From Gammaproteobacteria bacterium (GTDB lineage Bacteria > Pseudomonadota > Gammaproteobacteria > SZUA-229), in the NCBI GenBank assembly GCA_026196035.1, contig JAPHQX010000074.1, positions 1 through 39,758 of the forward strand: a stretch of 39,758 nucleotides of DNA. The letters are read 5' to 3'. Each line of letters begins with the position of its first letter. Positions within the stretch are counted from its first letter, which is position 1. A program made the translations under genes and the position numbers. This document shows positions 7,645-15,270 of the stretch, in pieces. The notes below the pieces were generated by a model. It was not told the origin of the DNA and ran no database searches. It saw only the letters and a list, made by a program, of their open reading frames with translations.

Positions 7645-8715
7645 TTATTTAAGAACAGGTATGAGCAGACGTCTAGCCGGTGTAATCGCCAGCACCAGCA
7701 GGAGTATAGCACTGCCCAGCACCAGCGCTTCAGGCAACAAGCGGTGCTCTTCACCTAAAATAGCCTCTACCTGCCAGCCCTGAGTGGCGATCAAAACATC
7801 CAGCAATAAGCCCATTAACACACTAATAACTGCAATACCCAGTAGATAGACCACAGTGACTTTATTGCCCAGTTCTTTTTTAATCAGCATTAAACCGGCA
7901 ATATTGGTGGCTGGCCCGACCAGTAAAAATACCAGTACGGTACCCGGTGAGACACCCGCCAGTAACAGGCCTGCCGCAATCGGTGTCGAGGCCACGGCAC
8001 AGATATACATGGGAATACCCACCACCAGCATCACCAGCATGGCCGATAAGCCACCCCCCCATTGTGCCAGCCAGCCCGGTGGGATAACAGTCGCGATGAC
8101 ACCGGCGATGACAATACCCAGCATTAGCCATTTTGAAATATCATCCAGCAGCTCTGCACCTGCATAATGAATCGCACTAAAAAATCGACTTTTCTCCTTT
8201 GGCTGATCAGCACTCTCTGTATCACAACAGGCCTTCTCCACCGGCTTGCCACCGCAGGATGTCACTGAACTGCAACAGCTACTGGCCGTATCCGTCTCTT
8301 TTACAGGGAGCTCTTCCTTTATAAACGAGGTCATCATACCTGTGATCATGGCACTCATCAGGGCTGCCAGCGGACGATAAATCGCCATCACTGGCCCCAT
8401 CAGGGCGTAGGTCACCGCCACCGAATCAATACTGGTTTCAGGCGTGGAAATCAGAAACGAAACCGTCGCCTCTTTAGACGCGCCACTACGCCGCATACCA
8501 ATGGCCGCAGGCAGTACGCCACAGGAACACAGAGGCAAAGGGGCTCCAAACAGGGCCGCTCTGCTCACCGCTTTAAAACCACGACCGCCCAGCCAGCGCT
8601 GCATGGCATCCTGAGGAATATAGGCTTTCACCAGTCCACCGGCGAACAGCCCCAGCAATAACCAGAACGCCGTATCAAGATACACCGCCCAGATATTTTC
8701 AAATAATTCGATCAT
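7645..8715 (-). CDS. SO_0444-family Cu/Zn efflux permease (DUF318/ArsP-like)
   Basis: A 356-residue inner-membrane permease with eight or so hydrophobic segments. The signature GAPLPLCSCGVLPAAIGMRR (residues 58-76; Cys63 and Cys65) and its pseudo-repeat GIPMYICAVASTPIAAGLLL belong to the DUF318 permease family that includes ArsP. Between the halves is a hydrophilic loop with a Cys cluster (SSCCSS...SC...KACCD, about residues 145-165), the hallmark of the SO_0444 type proposed to export copper/zinc. No metal-responsive regulator is adjacent. Function as metal efflux is family-based inference. It is transcribed alone, divergent from trhP. Confidence 0.82.
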   Translation of the reverse strand: MIELFENIWAVYLDTAFWLLLGLFAGGLVKAYIPQDAMQRWLGGRGFKAVSRAALFGAPLPLCSCGVLPAAIGMRRSGASKEATVSFLISTPETSIDSVAVTYALMGPVMAIYRPLAALMSAMITGMMTSFIKEELPVKETDTASSCCSSVTSCGGKPVEKACCDTESADQPKEKSRFFSAIHYAGAELLDDISKWLMLGIVIAGVIATVIPPGWLAQWGGGLSAMLVMLVVGIPMYICAVASTPIAAGLLLAGVSPGTVLVFLLVGPATNIAGLMLIKKELGNKVTVVYLLGIAVISVLMGLLLDVLIATQGWQVEAILGEEHRLLPEALVLGSAILLLVLAITPARRLLIPVLK

Positions 8716-8801
8716 CTATAATTAAAAACCCTGCCGCCTTAACGACTTTGATGCATTAAAAGAAGGTACAATACACCCCATTGTAACCACTTGCTGTATC
8801 C

Positions 8802-10127
8802 ATGAAAAAGATAGAATTACTTTCCCCCGCTGGCACCATTAAAAATATGCGTTATGCCTTTGCCTATGGTGCTGATGCTATTTATGCCGGTCAACCACGC
8901 TACAGCCTGCGCGTGCGTAATAATGACTTCCTCGAAGACAATCTGGCCATTGGCATAGAAGAAGCCCATAAGCTGGGCAAGAAGTTTTACCTGACTTCTA
9001 ACATCATGCCTCATAACAGCAAGATTAAAACCTTCATTGAAGACATGGAACCCATCATTGCCATGAAACCCGATGCACTGATCATGGCTGATCCAGGTTT
9101 AATCATGATGGTGCGTGAAACCTGGCCTGACATGCCGGTCCATTTATCGGTACAGGCGAATACGGTAAATTATGCGGCGGTTAGATTCTGGCAGTCGGTC
9201 GGTATAGAACGCATTATTTTATCCCGTGAATTATCTCTGGATGAAATTGCCGAAATTCGTCAGCAATGCCCTGATATGGAACTGGAAGTTTTTGTTCATG
9301 GCGCATTGTGTATAGCCTATTCCGGTCGCTGTTTATTGTCCGGTTACTTCAATCACCGTGACCCTAATCAGGGCACCTGCACCAATGCCTGTCGCTGGGA
9401 ATATAAAACCACACCGGCGGAACAAAATGCCGAAGGGGTTTATAAACCGGTCACATCCAACATGGGCGATCAACGCAATCAGGCTTCTGACCAGGTGGTC
9501 TTCATTGAAGAAAAAGGCCGTACCGGTGAACAGATGCCGATGGAAGAAGATGAACACGGCACTTACATCATGAACTCAAAAGACCTGCGTGCGGTTGAGC
9601 ATGTGCATCGCCTGGTTGAAATTGGTGTCGACAGTTTAAAAATCGAAGGCCGTACCAAATCTCACTATTATGTATCACGCACGGCCCAGAGTTATAAACA
9701 GGCCATAAATGATGCCCTGTCGGGTAAAGAATTTAATCCTGAGCTTTTAGGCGTACTGGAAAATCTGGCCAATCGCGGTTATACCGATGGTTTTTATAAA
9801 CGCCACCACACCCATGAATATCAAAATTATATGCAGGGTAATTCGGTTAACCGACAACAGCAGTTTGTTGGTGAAGTCACCCACTATGACAAAGCCACTG
9901 GCCTTGCTGACATTGATGTGAAAAATAAAATCCTTGTCGGTGATCGACTGGAACTGGTGCAACCTTCTGGCAATAAAGAAATTATTCTCGATAGCATGCA
10001 GGACATGAACGGTAATGCAATGAACGAAGCACCGGGCGGTGGTTATCAGGTGAGGATTCCCTTACCGGAATCTATGGCTGAGCTGGGATTGATTGCGCGG
10101 TATATTGATACACCGATAGCGACGTAA
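8802..10127 (+). CDS. trhP: tRNA 5-hydroxyuridine modification protein TrhP (YegQ, U32 family)
   Basis: A 441-residue U32 'peptidase' family protein of the YegQ branch. In E. coli TrhP supports prephenate-dependent formation of 5-hydroxyuridine at tRNA position 34. MKKIELLSPAGTIKNM opens the barrel, VHLSVQANTVNY and IILSRELSLDEI follow, and VFVHGALCIAYSGRCLLSGY plus NQGTCTNACRWEY carry the cysteines associated with an iron-sulfur cluster in this family. MNSKDLRAVEHV and SLKIEGRTKSHYYVS are also conserved. The length fits YegQ better than the longer RlhA. It is the last gene before a repeat-filled spacer. Confidence 0.9.
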   Translation: MKKIELLSPAGTIKNMRYAFAYGADAIYAGQPRYSLRVRNNDFLEDNLAIGIEEAHKLGKKFYLTSNIMPHNSKIKTFIEDMEPIIAMKPDALIMADPGLIMMVRETWPDMPVHLSVQANTVNYAAVRFWQSVGIERIILSRELSLDEIAEIRQQCPDMELEVFVHGALCIAYSGRCLLSGYFNHRDPNQGTCTNACRWEYKTTPAEQNAEGVYKPVTSNMGDQRNQASDQVVFIEEKGRTGEQMPMEEDEHGTYIMNSKDLRAVEHVHRLVEIGVDSLKIEGRTKSHYYVSRTAQSYKQAINDALSGKEFNPELLGVLENLANRGYTDGFYKRHHTHEYQNYMQGNSVNRQQQFVGEVTHYDKATGLADIDVKNKILVGDRLELVQPSGNKEIILDSMQDMNGNAMNEAPGGGYQVRIPLPESMAELGLIARYIDTPIAT

Positions 10128-10190
10128 TATTTTTTTAGAGTGTTTTTGGTATTTGATTCTTAATTAACAGCACTCTCACATACCACCTTT

Positions 10191-10872
10191 TTATTTCGCC
10201 TTTCTGGCGAGTCACTTTTCTGTCTTCAGCAACAGAAAAGTAACCAAAAGAATGCTGCCCAATACAGTTTGCCCTACGGGTACCCGAGCATTGGTAACTC
10301 ACTCTCTCAAAAATTCTTTCAAGATTTAATTAATTTACCTTCGTTGCCAGGTCGTCTCGATTCGCCGTCGTGGCTCATTTCGACTAAATTTGCCGTCCAT
10401 GGCAAATTTACCCTACAGGCAATCAATGCTCGGCAAACTGCAAAGGGAAGATAAATCAAAAATGAAACCGTCACCATCTATCATTGCGAGCGATAGCGAG
10501 TTTAAAGCGTTTTTGATTTACCTCCTCATGGAGCAAGCCGAGGAGCGAGTGATATTTTTGGGGGCTTTATCCCGGGCGTCCTGCCCTTCACCCTTCGGGC
10601 CAGATCATAAAAAGCATGATCTGTTCAAATTGCTCCTGGCAATTTAGTCTGCGAGGATGTCTGAGCGAATCGTTTTTTGATTCGTGAGTTCCGCAGCAGC
10701 CAAAAACATCGGGAGTGACAAGGGTACCACCATGCGCTTTTTACATGGTGGCTTACGACTCGGAGCGTGCTTTCTTTGGTTCTGTTTCTTTTGCACGAGC
10801 AAAAGAAATGAACTCGCTCAGAAAGAGCGAAATAATGTGTGAGGATTGAGCACTAACAATAAAGAGCCAAAA
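10191..10872. repeat. about 640-680-bp element with inverted twin-hairpin ends (MITE-like)
   Basis: The left end carries two hairpins: TCGCC/GGCGA (10196-10200, 10206-10210) and ACTTTTCTGT/ACAGAAAAGT (10214-10223, 10232-10241). The right end, read on the other strand, has the same arrangement: TCGCTC/GAGCGA (10814-10819, 10825-10830) and TTTCTTTTG/CAAAAGAAA (10785-10793, 10800-10808). Sequence around the hairpins (TTTCGC-TTTCTG-GCGAGT) matches between ends, so they act as terminal inverted repeats. Stem sequences differ but pairing is kept. The right 370 bases recur inverted at 12323-12692. No transposase is encoded, so it would be non-autonomous; exact outer borders are uncertain. Confidence 0.65.
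10503..10872 (+). repeat. 370-bp repeat, left copy (inverted relative to 12323-12692)
   Basis: Reverse-complemented, this segment aligns end to end with 12323-12692 at high similarity with only small differences (by-eye alignment, identity not computed). Shared blocks include TTTTGGCTCTTTA, AATCCTCACACATT, CACTCCCGAT, CTCGCAGACTAAATT, CCAGGAGCAATTTGAACAG, ATCATGCTTTTTATGATCTG and GGCCCGAAGGGTGAA. The two copies flank the DUF1015 gene. Confidence 0.88.
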
Positions 10873-10892
10873 CACCGGGAATGATAAAAAGA

Positions 10893-12116
10893 TTAATCCA
10901 GTACATGCGACACCAGACCATCTGCCAGCTTGGGCTCGAACCAGGTCGACTTGGGTGGCATCACTTCATTGGCATCGGCCACCGCCATTAAATCTTCCAT
11001 GCTGGTGGCATACATCGAAAACGCCACGGCCATTTCACCTGAATCCACTCTTTTCTCCAGACCTTCAAGACCGCGAATACCACCGACAAAATCAATCCGT
11101 GGATCGGTGCGTGGATCTGAAATACCCAGTAATGGTTCAAGTAAATTATTCGCCAGTAAACTCACATCCAGTTTAGCGACAGGATCAGATGGAATTAAAT
11201 CCGCATTGATATTTAGACGATACCATTCACCATCAATATACATACCAAACTCAGCAGGTTTAGATGGTTTAACCGGTGCTGATTCTTTTACGCAGGTAAA
11301 ACTGCTTTCAATTTTACTGATTAACTCTTCTTTAGTTAAACCATTTAAATCAGTCACTACCCGATTGTAATCAAAAATTTGCATCTGATTGTGGGGGAAA
11401 ATAACTGACAGAAAATAATGACTCATCTGGTCATCAGACCCACCAATGGATTTAGCCACGCGTGAAGCCGAAGCAGAACGGTGATGACCATCGGCAATGT
11501 AAATCGCTTCCATGGCATCAAAACCAGCACTGAGTTTTTCAGTTATTGCATCATCTTCTACCACCCAGAAAGTATGACCGATACCATCGTCCGCTTTTAG
11601 ATCATATAAAGGTGCCCCTTCAGCCACTTTCTCAAGCAGTGCATCCAGTTCAGGTTCTGATTTGTAGGCCAGTAACACAGGACCTGTCTGAGCATTCAGG
11701 GCTTCAATCTGACGCACCCGATCATTCTCTTTCGCCGGACGGGTAAACTCATGCTTACGAATACGATTAGTGTCGTAATGCTTAACCGATGCGGCCGCCA
11801 CCAGACCGGTCTGCACATGATCACCCATGGTCAGGCGATAAACATAATAACGGGGCTGATCTTCACGCATCAGAATACCTTCGTCGATCAGGCGCTGCAG
11901 GTTCTCCGCGGCCTTGGCATAAACCGCTGGATCATAGGGATCAATATCTTCAGGCAGATCGATTTCAGCCTTGGAGATATGCAGGAAGCTGTTGGGCTTA
12001 CCGGCAGCACGTTCACGGGCTTCGGCGCTGTTCAATACATCATAAGGCGGTGCGGCGACGTCTTCAGCATGTTGTGGAACGGGGCGAAGACCGGCGAAGG
12101 GGCGAATCAGAGGCAT
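10893..12116 (-). CDS. DUF1015 family protein
   Basis: A 407-residue soluble protein matching DUF1015 throughout: MPLIRPFAGLRP at the start, AAPPYDVLNSAEAR, NSFLHISKAEID, YYVYRL, GLVAAASVKHYD, IRKHEFTRPAKENDR, the central IADGHHRSASA, HYFLSVIFPHNQMQI and the DPRIDFVGG block. Function is not established; family members are often found with serine-metabolism genes, and the DGHHR motif recalls ParB/sulfiredoxin-fold nucleotide-binding enzymes, so a kinase-like role is a guess. It stands alone, bounded on both sides by the same repeat in opposite orientation. Its composition does not look foreign, so the repeats probably landed beside a resident gene. Confidence 0.85.
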   Translation of the reverse strand: MPLIRPFAGLRPVPQHAEDVAAPPYDVLNSAEARERAAGKPNSFLHISKAEIDLPEDIDPYDPAVYAKAAENLQRLIDEGILMREDQPRYYVYRLTMGDHVQTGLVAAASVKHYDTNRIRKHEFTRPAKENDRVRQIEALNAQTGPVLLAYKSEPELDALLEKVAEGAPLYDLKADDGIGHTFWVVEDDAITEKLSAGFDAMEAIYIADGHHRSASASRVAKSIGGSDDQMSHYFLSVIFPHNQMQIFDYNRVVTDLNGLTKEELISKIESSFTCVKESAPVKPSKPAEFGMYIDGEWYRLNINADLIPSDPVAKLDVSLLANNLLEPLLGISDPRTDPRIDFVGGIRGLEGLEKRVDSGEMAVAFSMYATSMEDLMAVADANEVMPPKSTWFEPKLADGLVSHVLD

Positions 12117-12217
12117 AGCTATCTCTTTTGTTGGTGTTTAATTTGGGCGGTATTATACAGGTTTTGAGGTGAATTTTGTCTGATTGTCATTCTGCGCGGT
12201 GTCAGACTCATTTATAT

Positions 12218-12320
12218 TGTCATTGCGAGCATAGCGCGGCAATCTCGATTTTTGTCGTCCTGAGCGTAGTCGAAGGATCTTGCCTTTAATTGTCGTCCCG
12301 ACCGCAGTGGAGGGATCTTA
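12218..12320 (+). repeat. cluster of REP-like half sites
   Basis: Three units occur in one direction: TGTCATTGCGAGCATAGCGC (12218 on, running into GGCAATCTCG), TTGTCGTCCTGAGCGTAGTC (12252 on, ending in GAAGGATCTT) and TTGTCGTCCCGACCGCAGTG (12290 on, ending in GAGGGATCTTA). Similar half sites are scattered in many bacterial genomes. A degenerate first unit may begin near 12185. Confidence 0.65.
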
Positions 12321-12322
12321 GC

Positions 12323-12692
12323 TTTTGGCTCTTTAGTATTAGTACTGAATCCTCACACATTTTTTCGCTCTTCCTGAGCGAGTTCATTTCTTTTGTTCGT
12401 TCAAAAGAAACCGAACCAAAGAAAACACGCCCTGATCACAAGCCACCATGTAAAAAACACATGGCGGTTCCATCGTCACTCCCGATATTGACGGCTGCTG
12501 CGGGGCTCACGAATCGAAAAGCTGATTCGTTCAGACAGTCCTCGCAGACTAAATTTCCAGGAGCAATTTGAACAGATCATGCTTTTTATGATCTGGCCCG
12601 AAGGGTGAAAGGCAGGACGCCCGGAATAAAGCCCCCGTAAATATCACTCCCTCCTCAGCTTGCTCAATGGGGAGGAAAATCAAAAGCGCTTT
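12323..12692 (-). repeat. 370-bp repeat, right copy (inverted relative to 10503-10872)
   Basis: It begins TTTTGGCTCTTTA and ends AATCAAAAGCGCTTTA, matching the reverse complement of 10503-10872 over the same length. Both end hairpins are kept: TCGCTC/GAGCGA (12365-12370, 12376-12381) and TTTCTTTTG/CAAAAGAAA (12387-12395, 12402-12410), with different loop sequences. The other half of the larger element is absent, so this is a partial copy or the basic unit. Confidence 0.88.
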
Positions 12693-12714
12693 ATGATCTG
12701 CTAGCACCCCAACC

Positions 12715-12791
12715 TGTCATTGCGAGGAACGCAGTGACGAAGTAATCTCGGTAGCAAAGCAGGAGATTGCCGCGCTCCGCTCGCAATGACA
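12715..12791. repeat. REP-like palindromic element
   Basis: TGTCATTGCGAG (12715-12726) pairs perfectly with CTCGCAATGACA (12780-12791), and the inner AATCTC (12744-12749) pairs with GAGATT (12763-12768). The whole 77-base unit can fold as one long interrupted hairpin, the form of widespread REP/small-MITE elements. Confidence 0.8.
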
Positions 12792-12970
12792 GACTCTAAA
12801 CGCTTCTAATAAAAACCATGCGCAGCACACAAAATGTTTTGACTGACCTCCTCTTCACAGTAAGCAAGGCGAAACAGAATGTCAAAACCACCCCACTAAA
12901 TTAGAAAAGAATGATACACAAAACAAATTAATAAAAATAATGTAGGATTGCCTTTATGAGTCAGGGTTAG

Positions 12971-13044
12971 ACAGCTTCCACCTATCACAGAAAACATAGT
13001 TTCTGCCCATCACCCTGAACATAGTTTCCACCTATTACACTGTT
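12971..13044 (+). repeat. three tandem ~25-base direct repeats
   Basis: Units at 12971-12994, 12995-13019 and 13020-13044 share the pattern CATAGTTTCCACCTATTACA with a few changes; the first is more diverged and one base shorter. They abut the GTTAGAT core site that begins the cassette. Function unknown. Confidence 0.7.
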
Positions 13045-13064
13045 AGATTAATGTATTGAATCTC

Positions 13065-13601
13065 ATGAAACTAATTGGCCTCACATTACTAACATTAACT
13101 CTCCCGATTTCTGCAGAAGCATACAATGCGCCCCAACAAAGAACACTTGAAGTCGAAAGCCAGATATCATTACCGCCTGACCCTGAGGAAAATGGGAAAG
13201 CCAATTTGTTGGGATTTGATGTTGATGGTGATGGGATTCGTGATGATATCAAGAGATATTTAGAAATTAGATACTTTGACGAGCCTAAATTGAAAGCAGT
13301 ATTTCTTGACTATGCTCTATTTTATTTAAAAACAATTTCAGCTTCAAACCAGAATAAGGAAATTATTCAGAAAATAGCCAAAGAGCCCAAACCTGCTTCT
13401 TGGTGCCTACAATGGTTAACAGACCAAAAAGAGAGAGACTATAAGCCCGAAAAAACTAAGCTTAAAAAAAGAATATACAATACTATGGAACGACACAAGG
13501 CAAATATGATATTTCACTCTAAATTATCAGGCACTCATTTTAAATTGCAAAAAAGAGATCGCGAATCACCTTGTGCTCATTATGGGCTGGGAGATTATTA
13601 A
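13065..13601 (+). CDS. cassette-borne secreted hypothetical protein
   Basis: No family recognised. The ATG at 13065 gives 178 residues; a TTG three codons earlier is possible but less likely. No strong ribosome binding site precedes either, which is common for cassette genes that rely on an outside promoter. MKLIGLTLLTLTLPISAEA is a typical signal peptide with cleavage after AEA, so the product is probably exported. Residues near 50-62 read GFDVDGDGIRDDI, a DxDxDG calcium-binding-like loop of the EF-hand/thrombospondin type 3 kind. The C-terminal half is basic and contains two Cys (WCLQW and SPCAHYG) that could form a disulfide. Composition is A/T-rich relative to neighbours. Confidence 0.7.
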   Translation: MKLIGLTLLTLTLPISAEAYNAPQQRTLEVESQISLPPDPEENGKANLLGFDVDGDGIRDDIKRYLEIRYFDEPKLKAVFLDYALFYLKTISASNQNKEIIQKIAKEPKPASWCLQWLTDQKERDYKPEKTKLKKRIYNTMERHKANMIFHSKLSGTHFKLQKRDRESPCAHYGLGDY

Positions 13602-13614
13602 CATTACACAACCA

Positions 13615-13672
13615 ATCTAACAATGTATTCAAGTGGGTCGCAAAATGCACACCACTTAACCAGACGTTAAAA
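13615..13672 (+). other. attC recombination site (58 bp)
   Basis: ATCTAAC (13615-13621) fits the RYYYAAC R'' box and GTTAAAA (13666-13672) fits GTTRRRY except for its last base. Inside, TTCAAGTGG (13628-13636) pairs with CCACTTAA (13652-13659), leaving C13630 unpaired exactly where attC sites carry an extrahelical base, and AATGTA/CCAGAC form the unpaired spacer between boxes. Length matches the classical '59-base element'. Confidence 0.82.
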
Positions 13673-13673
13673 A

Positions 13674-14639
13674 CTAAAAATCCCCAGCCGCCTGCAAATC
13701 CGCATGATAAGAAGACCTCACCATCGGCCCACTCGCCACCTGCTTGAATCCCATTTCCAGTCCGCGCTGTTTTAATTCATCAAATTCCACCGGCGTCACA
13801 TATCGCTTAACCGACAAATGATGCACACTCGGTTGCAAATACTGCCCCAGGGTCAACATGTCTACATTATGTTTTCTTAAATCCAGCATTACCTGAATCA
13901 CTTCATCCGTTTCTTCACCCAGACCCAGCATCAAACCGGATTTTGTTGGCACGTCATCACAGAGCCGTTTGTAATCCCGCAACAATTCCAGTGAACCCTG
14001 GTAATCGGCGCCGGGGCGTGCTTCTTTATATAAACGTGGAACAGTTTCCAGATTATGATTAAATACATCCGGTGGTGTCTGTTTTAAAATTTCTGTGGCG
14101 ACATCAACTCTGCCGCGGAAATCAGGCACCAGGACTTCAATTTTTATATGTGGATTTAACTCACGAGTTTTTGAAATACAATCGGCAAAATGCTGAGCAC
14201 CACCATCGCGTAAATCATCACGATCGACCGATGTGACTACCACATATTTTAAACTCATTGCTTTTATTGTTTCTGCCAGACTGGCGGGTTCATTTTCATC
14301 CAGTGCTAACGGTCGGCCATGACCGACATCACAGAAGGGACAACGTCGGGTACAGATTTCACCCATGATCATAAAGGTGGCTGTGCCGTGACCAAAACAT
14401 TCGCCCAGATTTGGACAGGATGCTTCTTCACAGACGGTAAACAGTTTCTGTTCACGGAGTATTTTTTTTAGCCGTTTAACTTCAGGGTGCGCCGGTGATT
14501 TTGCTCTTATCCATTCTGGCTTGCGCAATAAAGTTTCAGTCTTTTTAACTTTTATCGGTATACGGGCAACCTTGGCTTCGCCGCGTAATTTCTCACCGGC
14601 AATTTTTTTATTGTTTGTGACCTTGTTTTCTTCAGTCAT
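13674..14639 (-). CDS. lipA: lipoyl synthase LipA
   Basis: Radical-SAM enzyme that inserts two sulfurs into protein-bound octanoyl groups. From the chosen ATG (MTEENK) it has 321 residues, the usual size; an ATG six codons upstream would lengthen it and overlap lipB more. The auxiliary cluster motif [12 protein letters not shown] (Cys70, 75, 81) and the radical-SAM CTRRCPFC (Cys96, 100, 103) are intact, with [54 protein letters not shown] and the C-terminal [10 protein letters not shown] block. The start overlaps the lipB stop by 8 bases, indicating coupling. The stop is only a few bases from the attC-like site, so the cassette replaced whatever lay downstream. Confidence 0.96.
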   Translation of the reverse strand: MTEENKVTNNKKIAGEKLRGEAKVARIPIKVKKTETLLRKPEWIRAKSPAHPEVKRLKKILREQKLFTVCEEASCPNLGECFGHGTATFMIMGEICTRRCPFCDVGHGRPLALDENEPASLAETIKAMSLKYVVVTSVDRDDLRDGGAQHFADCISKTRELNPHIKIEVLVPDFRGRVDVATEILKQTPPDVFNHNLETVPRLYKEARPGADYQGSLELLRDYKRLCDDVPTKSGLMLGLGEETDEVIQVMLDLRKHNVDMLTLGQYLQPSVHHLSVKRYVTPVEFDELKQRGLEMGFKQVASGPMVRSSYHADLQAAGDF

Positions 14640-15264
14640 GGATTTCTCGTATTTCATCTATATCAAACTGCTGATATAGAAAGGGAAGATAATTTTCTGC
14701 AACTTTCTGAATACTATCATCGACACCCAGTTTACGCATACTGGTGACTTTAAGGCCTGGATAACCGCAGGGATTTATCTGTTCAAAGGGTGCAAGATCC
14801 ATATCCACATTAAGACTTAATCCATGATAACAACCGCCCTGTTTAACTCTTAAACCCAGTGCGGCGATTTTTTCATGATCAACATAGACACCCGGCGCAT
14901 CTTTTCTGGCCGCTGACTGAATATTTTTTGTCGCCAGATAATCAATCACCGACTGTTCAAGTCGACTAACAATGTTGCGCACGCCCTGCTTACGACGCTT
15001 CAGATCAAACAGAATATAAATAATTAACTGACCGGGACCATGATAGGTCACCTGTCCACCACGATCAGTTTCAACCAGTGGAATAGCACCCGCATCGAGT
15101 ATATGATCCGGTTGTCCATTGAGACCTAATGTAAATACCGGGGGATGCTGTAATACCCAGATTTCATCTTCAGTGATGGAATTTCGGCTCAGATTAAACT
15201 GCTGCATCTGTTGCCAGGTAACTGTGTAATCCTGCAGTCCAGAATGACGAACAATCACGGTCAT
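14632..15264 (-). CDS. lipB: octanoyltransferase LipB
   Basis: Cytosolic transferase that moves octanoate from acyl carrier protein to lipoyl domains, feeding LipA. The protein has 210 residues with [12 protein letters not shown], the glycine-rich [13 protein letters not shown], the catalytic lysine in KIAALGLRV (Lys132) and the catalytic cysteine in INPCGYPGL (Cys166). [15 protein letters not shown] is also conserved. It follows ybeD by six bases and overlaps lipA, so ybeD-lipB-lipA form one transcription unit, in the order known from E. coli and Pseudomonas. Confidence 0.96.
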   Translation of the reverse strand: MTVIVRHSGLQDYTVTWQQMQQFNLSRNSITEDEIWVLQHPPVFTLGLNGQPDHILDAGAIPLVETDRGGQVTYHGPGQLIIYILFDLKRRKQGVRNIVSRLEQSVIDYLATKNIQSAARKDAPGVYVDHEKIAALGLRVKQGGCYHGLSLNVDMDLAPFEQINPCGYPGLKVTSMRKLGVDDSIQKVAENYLPFLYQQFDIDEIREIHD

Positions 15265-15270
15265 CTGAAT

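Larger units (their letters stand above)
10128..10892. other. 765-base non-coding gap filled by a repeat element
   Basis: No credible gene is visible. Small open frames at 10269-10454 and 10390-10647 have no start signals or recognisable protein features and fall inside repeat sequence. Most of the gap is one structured element (see 10191-10872), interrupted near 10481-10500 by a short REP-like motif, TCATTGCGAGCGATAGCGAG. Confidence 0.75.
12117..13064. other. about 950-base non-coding patch of dispersed repeats
   Basis: No credible gene. In order it holds a probable promoter/leader region of the DUF1015 gene, four REP-like half sites (12185-12320), the second 370-bp repeat copy (12323-12692), a full REP-like palindrome (12715-12791), an A/T-rich stretch with an 8-base inverted pair GTTTTGAC (12836-12843)/GTCAAAAC (12881-12888), and three tandem ~25-base units up to the cassette core site at 13042. 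The open frame 12290-12571 crosses unrelated repeats and is rejected as a gene. Confidence 0.75.
13042..13672 (+). mobile_element. lone integron gene cassette (attC-terminated, no integrase)
   Basis: A canonical GTTRRRY core site (GTTAGAT, 13042-13048) precedes one small gene, which is followed about 14 bases after its stop by an attC-like site ending at GTTAAAA (13666-13672). With recombination between G and TT, the mobile unit would be 13043-13666 (624 bp). The gene is visibly more A/T-rich than its neighbours and lies in the cassette orientation, start near the core site and attC after the stop. No integrase or second attC is present here, so it is either a single cassette inserted at a secondary site or a relic. 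Confidence 0.75.

Noticed and set aside
10269-10647. Small open frames in the left repeat
   Set aside because: They overlap each other, lie in a repeat whose conservation is structural, and have no binding sites or protein-like features.
11751-12167. 138-codon frame antisense to DUF1015
   Set aside because: Shadow of a well-supported conserved gene.
12290-12571. 93-codon open frame on the plus strand
   Set aside because: It runs across the junction of a REP-like half site and the 370-bp repeat, so it is a chance frame.
12900-12972. A second attC ending at GTTAGAC (12966-12972)
   Set aside because: No RYYYAAC box or paired L boxes occur in the 60-110 bases upstream, and the 7-base core alone is expected by chance.
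12971-13044. Possible CRISPR array from three similar units
   Set aside because: Units are contiguous with no spacers between them, imperfect, and no cas genes are nearby.
13042-13672. A complete integron
   Set aside because: No integrase gene, no recognisable attI and only one attC are present.
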